A stretch of DNA of 57,000 nucleotides from positions 1 to 57,000 of the forward strand of contig JAFSCD010000017.1 of NCBI GenBank assembly GCA_017436955.1. The letters run 5' to 3'. Source of the DNA: Oscillospiraceae bacterium. Lineage in GTDB: Bacteria; Bacillota; Clostridia; Oscillospirales; Oscillospiraceae. A model generated the notes under the pieces. It was not told where the DNA came from. It did not search any database and saw nothing but the letters and a program-made list of their open reading frames with translations. Shown here in pieces: positions 17,068 to 25,452 of the stretch (the stretch's first letter is position 1; each line of letters opens with the position of its first letter). The translations under genes and the position numbers were made by a program.

Positions 17068-18069
17068 TTACTTCAGCAGCAGTTCTGCGATCTGGACGGC
17101 GTTGGTAGCCGCACCCTTGCGCACCTGATCGCCGCAGCACCACAGTGCCAGACCGCAGGGATCGGTAATATCCTTGCGGATACGACCCACAAAGACCAGA
17201 TCCTGATCGGTGGTCTCCAGCGGCATGGGGTACTGCTTTGCGCCCAGGTCATCCACCAGCTTACAGCCGGGTGCCTTTGCGATGACCTCTCTTGCCTGCT
17301 CAACGCTCACAGGAACGTCAAAATGGCAGGAAACAGAAATGGAATGGCTGCGAATGACCGGCACACGCACGCAGGTGCAGGTAACGTTCAGCTCCGGCAG
17401 ATGCATGATCTTTCTGCCCTCGTTGTGCAGCTTCATTTCCTCGCTGGTGTAGCCATTTTCCTGACCGCCGCCGATCTGGGGGATCAGATTGTAAGCGATC
17501 TGGTGGGAGAACACCTTGGGCTCATAGGTTTCGCCCACACGCAGGGCTTCCACCTCTTCCATCAGCTCCACAGGACCGCCGGCGCCTGCGCCGGAAACCG
17601 CCTGATATGTAGACGCCACCATGCTGCGGATGGGAGAAATGCTGTTGAGGGCATTGACCGCGGTAACGGTGATGATGGTGGAGCAGTTGGGATTGGAGAT
17701 GATGCCGCTGTGCCACTTCACATCCTCAGGATTGACCTCCGGCACCACCAGGGGCACCTTGGGATCCATACGGAATGCGGAAGAATTATCCACAAATACG
17801 GCGCCGGCGGCGATGATCGCCGGGGCAAACTTTTTCGCAATATCGTTTTCCGCAGCGCCCAGCACGATGTCCACGCCGGTAAAGGCTGCATCACACGCCT
17901 CCTGAATCACAACGTCCTCGCCGTTGAATTTCAGGGTCTTGCCTGCGCTGCGTGCGCTGGCAAGGGGGATCAGCTTGCCTACAGGGAACTTGCGCTCCTG
18001 CAGAATTTTGATCATTTCCTGTCCCACGGCGCCGGTGGCGCCCAGAACAGCAACGGTATAAGTTTTCAT
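17068..18069 (-). CDS. asd: Aspartate-semialdehyde dehydrogenase
   Basis: NADPH-dependent reduction of aspartyl phosphate to aspartate semialdehyde, the branch point to lysine/diaminopimelate and to threonine/methionine. 333 residues. The N-terminal GATGAVGQEM nucleotide motif and the active-site SNPNCSTI with the catalytic Cys are visible. Last gene of the hom-lysC-asd operon, 24 bp after lysC, with GGAGG before the start. Confidence 0.96.
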   Translation of the reverse strand: MKTYTVAVLGATGAVGQEMIKILQERKFPVGKLIPLASARSAGKTLKFNGEDVVIQEACDAAFTGVDIVLGAAENDIAKKFAPAIIAAGAVFVDNSSAFRMDPKVPLVVPEVNPEDVKWHSGIISNPNCSTIITVTAVNALNSISPIRSMVASTYQAVSGAGAGGPVELMEEVEALRVGETYEPKVFSHQIAYNLIPQIGGGQENGYTSEEMKLHNEGRKIMHLPELNVTCTCVRVPVIRSHSISVSCHFDVPVSVEQAREVIAKAPGCKLVDDLGAKQYPMPLETTDQDLVFVGRIRKDITDPCGLALWCCGDQVRKGAATNAVQIAELLLK

Positions 18070-18093
18070 AGTTTTACCTCCAGGGGATTGAGA

Positions 18094-19410
18094 TTACTTT
18101 GCGAAGCTGTTGTACAGCACGCGGATGGCCTCGGCAAAATCGTCATTGCTGACACCTAGGATGATATTCAGTTCGTCAGGACCTTGGTTGATCATACGGA
18201 TGTTGATACCTGCTTCACCCAGAGCGGCAAACAGCTTGCCGGAAATACCGGGGCGACCCTTCATATGGCGACCGACAGCGGCAACCACGGCGATCTGATC
18301 GTGAACGTCCACCGTATCGGGATTGACCTCTGCCTGAATTTCCTGCAGAACATCGTACAGATGGGGTGCCAGCGCATCGGTCTCCAGCACCACGGAAACA
18401 TTGTCGATGCCGTTGGGTACATAGTCGATGGAGATGCTATGGCGCTCCAGAACGGTGAGGATCTTGCGCAGAATACCAACCTCGTTACTAAGGCCGCGCT
18501 TGGAAATGGAGATGATGGAAAAGTTCTTCTTGCCGGTGATGCCGGTGATAAACCGGTCGGGGTTCACCGGGGTGTCGAAGCCTTCCTTGATCATGGTGCC
18601 GGCATCGCCGGGAGCATTGGTGTTGCGGATGTTCAGGGGGATGCTCTTCTCCCGGACGGGGAAGATGGTTCCCTCGTGCAGCACCTGGGCGCCGGAATAG
18701 CTCAGCTCACGCAGCTCGTCATAGGTGACCTCGGGAATGGTCTCGGGATTATCCACGATCCGGGGATCTGCCATCAGAATACCGGAAACATCGGTCCAGT
18801 TCTCATAGATGTCCGCATCCAGCGCCGCTGCTGCCAGCGCGCCGGTAATGTCGCTGCCGCCACGGGTGAAGGTTTTGATGTTGCCATCGGGCATTTTGCC
18901 GTAGAAGCCGGGGATCACAACACACCCGCCACCTGCCAGCGCCTTCAGCGCGGCATAGGACTTTTCCTTATCCACGGTGCCGTCCATTTTGAAGAACACC
19001 CAATCCGCCGCATCCACGAACTTGAAGCCCAGATAGGCCGCCATCAGCTTGGCGGAGAAATACTCGCCGCGGCTTGCCAGCTCATCCTGGGAAATTGCCT
19101 TCTTATCCAGCCGGTGCTTCAGCACGTCCAGCTCGTCATCGATCTCCACCGTAATGCCCAGATCCGCGCGGATCTGCTGATAACGGCTCTTGATCATATC
19201 AAAGACCCGGCTGCAGTCCACGCCGTACTGGGAGTGGGCGTGGCACAGATACAAAAGGTCTGTGATCTTGTGATCGTCGCCAAAGCGCTTGCCGGCGGCG
19301 GAAACCACCACTACCCGGCGAGCAGGATCATCCAAAATAATATCCCGAATTTTACGGTACTGACCGGCATCCGCCATAGAGGAGCCGCCAAATTTTACTA
19401 CCTTTAACAT
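18094..19410 (-). CDS. lysC: Aspartate kinase
   Basis: Phosphorylates aspartate, the first step of the aspartate pathway. 438 residues: a kinase domain (VKFGGSSMAD at the start, FTRGGSDITGA in the middle) and two C-terminal ACT domains, which in this family bind the feedback amino acid. It lies 18 bp after hom. Whether lysine or threonine inhibits it cannot be read from the sequence; linkage to hom suggests threonine, as an inference only. Confidence 0.95.
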   Translation of the reverse strand: MLKVVKFGGSSMADAGQYRKIRDIILDDPARRVVVVSAAGKRFGDDHKITDLLYLCHAHSQYGVDCSRVFDMIKSRYQQIRADLGITVEIDDELDVLKHRLDKKAISQDELASRGEYFSAKLMAAYLGFKFVDAADWVFFKMDGTVDKEKSYAALKALAGGGCVVIPGFYGKMPDGNIKTFTRGGSDITGALAAAALDADIYENWTDVSGILMADPRIVDNPETIPEVTYDELRELSYSGAQVLHEGTIFPVREKSIPLNIRNTNAPGDAGTMIKEGFDTPVNPDRFITGITGKKNFSIISISKRGLSNEVGILRKILTVLERHSISIDYVPNGIDNVSVVLETDALAPHLYDVLQEIQAEVNPDTVDVHDQIAVVAAVGRHMKGRPGISGKLFAALGEAGINIRMINQGPDELNIILGVSNDDFAEAIRVLYNSFAK

Positions 19411-19428
19411 ACCGTTTCCCTCTTTTCT

Positions 19429-20559
19429 TTACAGTGCCTTCCGGGGCAGAGCCGCAATAAAGGCATCGGGGTTTGCTTTCAGCCAATCGTGCATTTTCTG
19501 CACGCTGACGGGCTTGGTAACGATGGCCTTACCCCAGGTTTCTTCCGTATTTTCCTCCAGCCAGCTATCCACCTTTCCGCGGACATAGTAGCTGTACTTT
19601 TCTTCGTTGCACACGCCGACCTTCTTGCCGTAGGCGCAGTAGAAGCCTCTGCCGCTTAAGAAATCCGCGCAGTCCTGCACCACATTATATGCCGTGGGAT
19701 AGCGACCTGCGCCCTGACCGAAAAAGCTCTGGCGACCGGAAATATCGCCGGCAAGGGTGATCAGGTTGTAGTTCATAGGCACAGCGGCTTCGGGATCTGT
19801 CAGCGGAATCAGCGTGGGCTGCACATAGGCGGCATACACGCCGTCGATATACTTGCCGGTGGAGATCAGCTTGCACAGAAGACCGTGCTTCTTAAAGGTA
19901 TCCATATCCTTCTTGGTGATGTTGCGGATGCCGGCGGCAGGAATTCCGGTAATATCCAGGCTCACGCCGAAAGCCACGTTGGCGGACACGATCAGCTTGT
20001 GCCAGGTGTCGATGCCGTCGATATCTGTGGAGGGGTCAGCCTCCGCATAGCCCAGCGCCTGGGCACGACCCAGCGCTTCTTCATAGCTCAAGTCCATCCG
20101 TGCCATAGCATCCAGGATATAGTTGCAGGTGCCGTTCATAATGCCGCCTACATAGTGGACGGCTTCCACACGGCGCACACGCTCCAGCTCGCTGAGCCAG
20201 CCGATGCCGCCGCCTACGGATGCGGTGCAGCGAAGGTATACGCCCTTCTCCTGGGCCAGAGGCAGCAGCTCGTCATAGTATGTAGCCATCATCGCCTTGT
20301 TGGCGGTGGCAACGTTCTTGCCGGCCTCGATGGCAGCCTTCACATACTCGAAGGCAGGGTGCAGACCGCCGATGGCTTCCACCACGGTGTCGATGCTCTC
20401 ATCGTTCAAAATATCGTTAAAATCGTGGGTAACTTCCGCGTCGGGAAGCTGCAGCTCACGGCGGCACAGCACACGCACCACCTGCATATCCGCTCTGGCA
20501 GAGGTCAGCTCATACACGCCCTTGCCCACGGTACCAAAACCAAGTAATCCGATTCGCAT
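19429..20559 (-). CDS. hom: Homoserine dehydrogenase, short form
   Basis: Reduces aspartate semialdehyde to homoserine. 376 residues, with the Rossmann motif GFGTVGKGVYEL and the catalytic-domain EADPSTDIDGIDTWHK segment. Many Hom proteins have a C-terminal ACT domain and run past 400 residues; this one ends with a short tail, so feedback control probably rests on the kinase. First gene of the operon; AGGAGG before the ATG. Confidence 0.94.
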   Translation of the reverse strand: MRIGLLGFGTVGKGVYELTSARADMQVVRVLCRRELQLPDAEVTHDFNDILNDESIDTVVEAIGGLHPAFEYVKAAIEAGKNVATANKAMMATYYDELLPLAQEKGVYLRCTASVGGGIGWLSELERVRRVEAVHYVGGIMNGTCNYILDAMARMDLSYEEALGRAQALGYAEADPSTDIDGIDTWHKLIVSANVAFGVSLDITGIPAAGIRNITKKDMDTFKKHGLLCKLISTGKYIDGVYAAYVQPTLIPLTDPEAAVPMNYNLITLAGDISGRQSFFGQGAGRYPTAYNVVQDCADFLSGRGFYCAYGKKVGVCNEEKYSYYVRGKVDSWLEENTEETWGKAIVTKPVSVQKMHDWLKANPDAFIAALPRKAL

Positions 20560-20618
20560 AGAAATATCCTCCTGCGTATATTATCCAAAAGGACAACACT
20601 TTCCTTTTTAACCCATAC

Positions 20619-20648
20619 AGTATATCACAGCACCCGGAACAATCGCAA
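20619..20648 (-). promoter_or_regulatory. Promoter of the hom-lysC-asd operon
   Basis: Minus strand TTGCGA (20643-20648), 18-nt spacer, TATACT (20619-20624). The leader of about 55 nt shows no T-box or terminator/antiterminator pair. Confidence 0.55.
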
Positions 20649-20764
20649 GTATTTTCGTGAAAAAACATCGCTTTTATGCAGAAAGTGAAGAATCCTCCCC
20701 TCATGGCAGAGAAACTTATGCAAAATCGTTTCCAACATTCAAACTTTCGATGCAAACGCAATCT

Positions 20765-20843
20765 CTGCCCCTTCTTTGAGGGAGGCAAGGCTGCAGCCAA
20801 GTTCCGCTAGAGAATAACAAACGGGCGACCGCAAGGATCGCCC
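20765..20843. repeat. Repeat fragments and mgtE terminator hairpin
   Basis: A family B fragment (TGCCCCTTCTTTGAGGGAGGCAAGG) is followed by GGGCGACC...GGATCGCCC (20823-20843), which matches the family A unit at 3651-3670 and sits where a terminator for mgtE is expected. The rest of the 296-bp gap, besides the hom promoter, shows nothing recognisable. Confidence 0.55.
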
Positions 20844-20855
20844 ATTTCATATTCA

Positions 20856-22235
20856 TCATACGCCCAAAAGGGATTTTGCTACCAGGAAATAGACCAGCAG
20901 CGACAGTGCATCCACGATGGTGGAAATAAAGGGGCTTGCCATGACCGCCGGGTCTAATTTCAGCACCTTGGCGACCATCGGCAGGCAGCAGCCCACCAGC
21001 TTCGCCAGCACCACCGTTGCCGCCAGTGTCAGGCACACCACCGCATTGACCATCAGGGTAATATCCTCGTTACCCATCAGCAGATGATCCACCAGCCAGA
21101 TCTTGGCGAAGCACACCACCGCCAGCGCGATGCCGCACAGAATCGCTGTGCGCAGCTCTTTCCAGATCACAGTGCCGATGTCGGCAAACCGCAGCTCATC
21201 CAGGCTCAACGCACGGATCACCGTAACGGAGGACTGTGCGCCGGAGTTACCGCCGGTACCCATCAGCATAGGAATAAAAGCGGTCAGCGCCACCTGGGCA
21301 GCCAATGCGCCCTCAAAAGCGGTGATGATCAAGCCCGTAAAGGTTGCCGACACCATCAGCAGCATCAGCCAGGGAATTCTGTTCTTGAAAAGGTCAAAGG
21401 CCGAGCTGCGCAGATAGGTCTTTTCCGACGGCAGCATACCGCCCATGATCTCCATATCCTCGGTGGTCTCTTCTTCGATGACGTCCATAGCATCGTCGAA
21501 GGTGATGATGCCCACCATTCTGTCCTCGCCATCCACCACCGGCAGCGCCAGGAAATTATACTTGGCCAGCATACGCGCCACTTCTTCCTGGTCGGTGAGG
21601 GTGCTGACGGAGATCACATTGGTTGACATAATATCTGTGATCTTCAGCTCGTCATCCTCTGCCAGCAGCAGATCCTTCACCGTCACGATGCCCTGCAGCT
21701 TTCTGTCCTTGGCGGTGACGTAGCAGGTGTAAATGGTCTCCTTGTCCACGCCCTGACGGCGAATACGAAGGATGGCCTCCTCCACCGTCATTTCCGGTCG
21801 CAGGGAAACATATTCCGTGGTCATCAGCGAGCCGGCGGAATTATCGGGATACCGCAGGATCTGATTGATGGATTTGCGCATTTCCGGATCGGCCTGCTTC
21901 AGGATGCGCTTGACCACATTGGCAGGCATTTCCTCCACTAGGTCGGCCGCGTCGTCCACATACAGCTCGTCCACGATCTCCTTCAGCTCGTTATCGGAAA
22001 AGCTGCGGATCAGCAGTTCCTGGGCCTCCGGCTCCATTTCCACGAAGGTCTCTGCCGCCAATTCCTTGGGCAGCAGGCGGAAGATCAGCGGGATCTTCTC
22101 CTCCTCCACATCGTAGAAAAGCTCCGCAATATCACTGGGATACATCACCAGCAGCAAGTCCCGCAGCGCGGCATATTTCTTTTCCTCCAGCATCTTTTGG
22201 AGGGCTTTGGTTACAATGTCAAATTTTTCTGCCAT
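20856..22235 (-). CDS. mgtE: Magnesium transporter MgtE
   Basis: Mg2+ channel/transporter of the inner membrane. 459 residues: an N-terminal acidic helical domain (YPSDIAELFYDVEEE), two CBS domains that sense cytosolic Mg2+ (ITDIMSTNVISVSTLTDQEEVARMLAKY), then about five membrane helices with the pore segment IPMLMGTGGNSGAQSS. ATG 22235 has AGGAGG upstream; the longer open frame reads into the leader. The gene has a consensus promoter and a translated-looking leader ORF, described separately. No M-box riboswitch was recognised. Confidence 0.95.
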   Translation of the reverse strand: MAEKFDIVTKALQKMLEEKKYAALRDLLLVMYPSDIAELFYDVEEEKIPLIFRLLPKELAAETFVEMEPEAQELLIRSFSDNELKEIVDELYVDDAADLVEEMPANVVKRILKQADPEMRKSINQILRYPDNSAGSLMTTEYVSLRPEMTVEEAILRIRRQGVDKETIYTCYVTAKDRKLQGIVTVKDLLLAEDDELKITDIMSTNVISVSTLTDQEEVARMLAKYNFLALPVVDGEDRMVGIITFDDAMDVIEEETTEDMEIMGGMLPSEKTYLRSSAFDLFKNRIPWLMLLMVSATFTGLIITAFEGALAAQVALTAFIPMLMGTGGNSGAQSSVTVIRALSLDELRFADIGTVIWKELRTAILCGIALAVVCFAKIWLVDHLLMGNEDITLMVNAVVCLTLAATVVLAKLVGCCLPMVAKVLKLDPAVMASPFISTIVDALSLLVYFLVAKSLLGV

Positions 22236-22295
22236 GATGCATTTCCTCCTGTTTACTAAATTTGAAACAAAAGGCAAATACACCGACTGAATCGA

Positions 22296-22361
22296 TTACA
22301 GGCACACCACGGCCCGCATTCTACTTCGGCCAGGTATATTGCCACTATTACCGGTTTCCAT
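22296..22361 (-). CDS. Candidate leader ORF upstream of mgtE (21 codons)
   Basis: A short ORF from ATG 22361, preceded by AAAGGAGGG at ideal spacing (a ribosome site as good as that of mgtE). It begins METGNSGNIP and ends RAVVCL. It lies on the mgtE transcript, starting about 30 nt after the promoter, and stops about 60 nt before the mgtE start. No family recognised. It could be a regulatory leader peptide or chance; the strong ribosome site is the main argument. Confidence 0.45.
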   Translation of the reverse strand: METGNSGNIPGRSRMRAVVCL

Positions 22362-22391
22362 GGTGTCCCTCCTTTTCGTGGATTTGTTTCT

Positions 22392-22451
22392 ATTTTACGC
22401 CTGATTTTCCGGCTTGTCAACCTTGACGGCAGGACTTTCCTGACGTAAAAT
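22392..22451. promoter_or_regulatory. Back-to-back divergent promoters of mgtE and the GNAT gene
   Basis: Leftward: TTGACA (22415-22420 on the complement), 17-nt spacer, TAAAAT (22392-22397). Rightward: TTGACG (22423-22428), 17-nt spacer, TAAAAT (22446-22451). The two -35 boxes are separated by only 2 bp. Confidence 0.75.
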
Positions 22452-22483
22452 AGATTTAATGAATTTTTCCCGGAGGTATCTAT

Positions 22484-23065
22484 ATGATCCGCAAGGCTAC
22501 CGTGGCAGACGTGCCGGCGATGCTGGAGATCTACGCGCCCCACGTCCTGACCACCACCAATTCTTTTGAATATGAAGTCCCCTCGGTGGAGACCTTTACC
22601 GACCGGCTGGTAAGCTACACCAAGCAATTCCCCTGGCTGGTCTGGGAGGAAAACGGCGCTGTCAAAGGTTACGCCTATGCCAGCCTGCCCTTCTCCCGAC
22701 CCGGCTACCGCTGGTGCTGCGAGGTATCCATCTATCTGGCACCGGATATCCAGCGCAAGGGTGTTGGCAAGACCCTCTATGCGGTGCTGGAGCACATCCT
22801 CTGGCAGCAGGGCTACCGGACCATTTACTCTGTCGTCACCGGCACAAACACCGGCTCTGTGGCGTTTCACAAGAAAGTGGGCTATGCGGTTTTCGCCGTA
22901 TTTCCCAACTGTGGCTACAAGCTGGGGCAGAATCTGGATGTGATCTGGCTGCAAAAGCAGTCAAATATCGGCGAAATGCCCACTGAATTCCCCGTTCCCT
23001 GGACATCTGTTGTGGAAAATGACGAAAAGCTAACGGATATTTTAGCCATTTTTTCCCTTTCTTAA
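22484..23065 (+). CDS. GNAT-family N-acetyltransferase (phosphinothricin acetyltransferase-like)
   Basis: 193-residue acetyl-CoA-dependent acetyltransferase. The N-terminus (IRKATVADVPAMLEIYAPHV), SFEYEVPS and the acetyl-CoA loop DIQRKGVGKTLY resemble the Pat/bar-type GNATs that acetylate small amino compounds such as methionine sulfoximine-like molecules. Substrate not determinable. Good GGAGG site; own promoter, divergent from mgtE. Confidence 0.85.
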   Translation: MIRKATVADVPAMLEIYAPHVLTTTNSFEYEVPSVETFTDRLVSYTKQFPWLVWEENGAVKGYAYASLPFSRPGYRWCCEVSIYLAPDIQRKGVGKTLYAVLEHILWQQGYRTIYSVVTGTNTGSVAFHKKVGYAVFAVFPNCGYKLGQNLDVIWLQKQSNIGEMPTEFPVPWTSVVENDEKLTDILAIFSLS

Positions 23066-23138
23066 ACAGTAAAAATATGGTATGCTAATGGTGGATGATT
23101 CTAACCCGCAACTAACTTTTATGTAAGGAGTAAGCTAT

Positions 23139-24329
23139 ATGTTCTTTCAGAAGAAACGTTGTATCGCAATGCTGCTGGCCGGCGGTCAGGGCAGCCGTCT
23201 GAAGGTGCTGACGGAGAATACCGCCAAGCCTGCAGTGCCCTTTGGCGGTAAGTACCGCATCATTGACTTTCCCCTTTCCAACTGCGTCAACTCCGGCATT
23301 GATACCGTAGGCATCCTGACCCAGTATCAGCCTCTGGAGCTGAATGAATACATCGGCAACGGTCAGCCCTGGGGCTTAAACAAGACCCATAGCTGCGCCC
23401 AGGTGCTGCCCCCCTACGAGCGCCACGACAAGAAGAGCGGCTGGTACAAGGGCACTGCCAACGCCATCTATCAGAATATTGATTTTATTGACCGTTTCGA
23501 CCCGGAGTATGTGGTGGTGCTTTCCGGCGACCATATCTACAAAATGGACTACGCCGCCATGGTTGCCTATCACGAAAAACATAACGCCTCCTGCACCATC
23601 GCCGTGCGTACCGTACCGCTGGAGGAGGCCTCCCGCTTCGGCATCCTGAACACCAATCCCGACAACTCTATCTACGAGTTTGAGGAGAAGCCCAAGGTGC
23701 CCAAGTCCACCAACGCATCCATGGGCATCTATGTGTTTAACTGGAGCATCCTGCGCCAGGCGCTGATCAATGACGAGGAGGATCCCAATTCCTCCAACGA
23801 TTTCGGCAAGAACATCATCCCCACCCTCTTAAATGCCGGTCACAAGATGATGGCTTACATCTTCGACGGCTACTGGAAGGATGTGGGTACCATCGACTCT
23901 TTGTGGGAAGCCAATATGGAGCTGCTGGGCAAGAACCCGGAATTCGATATCCGCGGCGACGAGCATACCAAGATCTATGCCCGTAACAGCGCCCTGCCCT
24001 CCTCTTACATCGACGAAGAAGCCAGAACCGTCAACTGCTTCATTGCGGAAGGCTCCGAGGTCTACGGTACCGTCCGCCACAGTGTCATCTCCGTTGGCTG
24101 CACCATCGGTGAGGACGCACTGGTGGAGGACAGCGTGGTAATGCCCGGCGTTGTCATCGAGCCCGGTGCCATCGTCCGCCACGCCATTTTGGGTGAAAAC
24201 AGCCGCATCGGCAAGAACGCCGTGGTTGGCGGTGCCTTCAAGCCCAACGAAAAGAAAAAGATCAGCGTCACCTCCAAGGGTGCCGTCGTAGAAGCCAACA
24301 CCGTGCTGCTGCCCGGTGATATGCTGTAA
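23139..24329 (+). CDS. glgC: Glucose-1-phosphate adenylyltransferase, catalytic subunit
   Basis: Makes ADP-glucose from glucose-1-phosphate and ATP, the committed step of glycogen synthesis. 396 residues. The nucleotidyltransferase signature [12 protein letters not shown], substrate motif [15 protein letters not shown] and catalytic [10 protein letters not shown] are intact, followed by a left-handed beta-helix C-terminus. AAGGAG precedes the start. First of three tightly spaced glg genes. Confidence 0.96.
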   Translation: MFFQKKRCIAMLLAGGQGSRLKVLTENTAKPAVPFGGKYRIIDFPLSNCVNSGIDTVGILTQYQPLELNEYIGNGQPWGLNKTHSCAQVLPPYERHDKKSGWYKGTANAIYQNIDFIDRFDPEYVVVLSGDHIYKMDYAAMVAYHEKHNASCTIAVRTVPLEEASRFGILNTNPDNSIYEFEEKPKVPKSTNASMGIYVFNWSILRQALINDEEDPNSSNDFGKNIIPTLLNAGHKMMAYIFDGYWKDVGTIDSLWEANMELLGKNPEFDIRGDEHTKIYARNSALPSSYIDEEARTVNCFIAEGSEVYGTVRHSVISVGCTIGEDALVEDSVVMPGVVIEPGAIVRHAILGENSRIGKNAVVGGAFKPNEKKKISVTSKGAVVEANTVLLPGDML

Positions 24330-24342
24330 GGAGGTAGCTATT

Positions 24343-25452
24343 ATGAACGTAATGGGTATTATTTTTACAAACGACGCTTCTCTGGGTGCGCTGACCGATA
24401 AACGTACCATGGCCAGCCTCCCCTTCGGCGGTCGCTACCGCCAGGTAGACTTCGCGCTGAGCAATATGTCCGCTGCCGGCATCCGGCATATTGGCATTTT
24501 CTCCCGCCACAATTATCAGTCCCTGATGAATCATATCGGCGCCGGCGAAGAATGGGGTCTGGAGCTGGAAGAAGGCGGTCTTGAGTATCTGACGCCCTTC
24601 TCCATGTCCACCACTGACATCTACCGCGGCAAGCTGGATGCCCTGCACTCGGTTATGAGTATTCTGGAAAAAAGCCGGGAGGAATACGTTGTCCTCATCG
24701 ACTCCGCGATCATTTCCAATATCGACCTGAAGCACGTGATCAAGTGCCACATCGAAAGCGGAAAGGATATCACCGTAGTCACCAAGACCGGCATCGCCAA
24801 CGGCAAGAAGCAGCTGGATCTGGCGGTGAAGGTGGATGAAAACGGCGAAGCCACCGATATCGCTGTTGACTACGTGGCTCCTGCCGATTATCTGGCGTCC
24901 ATGGATATCTTCGTGCTGAGCAAAAAGTGGCTGGTGCAGCGGATCAAAGAGCATATCGCACGGAATCTGTTCCACATGGACCGGGATCTGGTGCTGGGTC
25001 TGTGGCAGAAAAACGCCGCCACCATCCACGTATATCAGTTCCCCGGCATTGCGATGTACAATGAATCTGTGGAAGAATACTTCCGCAACAGCATGGCGCT
25101 GATCGACAAAAAGACCCGCCACGATATGTTTGGCTATAATCATCCCGTATTCACCCGTGTCCGGGACCGTGTCCCCAGCTTTTACGGCGAGAACTGCGAG
25201 GTTGAGAACTGCGTGGTGGCGGATGGCTGCATCCTGGAAGGCGAAGTGGAAAATTCCATTTTGTTCCGTAACGTTACCATCTGCGAGGGTGCGGAAGTGG
25301 AAGACTGCATCATTATGAACGATACCGTGGTCGGCGAGGGTGCCGAGTTGAAGTACGTCATTCTGGATAAGGACGTCACCGTCCGTCCCGGTGCCAAGCT
25401 CTGCGGCACACCCAGCAATCCCATCATCGTCAAAAGAGGAGAAACCGTATGA
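24343..25452 (+). CDS. glgD: Glucose-1-phosphate adenylyltransferase, GlgD regulatory-type subunit
   Basis: 369 residues, homologous to GlgC but degenerate at the catalytic motif: the AGGxGxRL signature is replaced by TNDASLGALT and the SGDH region by LIDSAIISN. That is the pattern of GlgD, the partner subunit in Firmicutes that boosts GlgC activity. ATG 24343 follows AAGGAGG; it starts 13 bp after glgC and overlaps glgA by 4 bp. Confidence 0.94.
   Translation: MNVMGIIFTNDASLGALTDKRTMASLPFGGRYRQVDFALSNMSAAGIRHIGIFSRHNYQSLMNHIGAGEEWGLELEEGGLEYLTPFSMSTTDIYRGKLDALHSVMSILEKSREEYVVLIDSAIISNIDLKHVIKCHIESGKDITVVTKTGIANGKKQLDLAVKVDENGEATDIAVDYVAPADYLASMDIFVLSKKWLVQRIKEHIARNLFHMDRDLVLGLWQKNAATIHVYQFPGIAMYNESVEEYFRNSMALIDKKTRHDMFGYNHPVFTRVRDRVPSFYGENCEVENCVVADGCILEGEVENSILFRNVTICEGAEVEDCIIMNDTVVGEGAELKYVILDKDVTVRPGAKLCGTPSNPIIVKRGETV

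Noticed and set aside
20560-20650. T-box or amino-acid riboswitch before hom
   Set aside because: The leader from the predicted promoter is only about 55 nt and holds no T-box sequence or terminator hairpin.
22236-22400. M-box (Mg2+) riboswitch upstream of mgtE
   Set aside because: The leader is short and I cannot find the conserved M-box helices; a covariance search would decide.
22256-22954. Leftward open frame spanning the mgtE leader and the GNAT gene
   Set aside because: Mostly antisense to the GNAT gene. Its C-terminal part has an interesting Cys-rich look but no start codon with a ribosome site; the strong site belongs to the other-frame 21-codon ORF.
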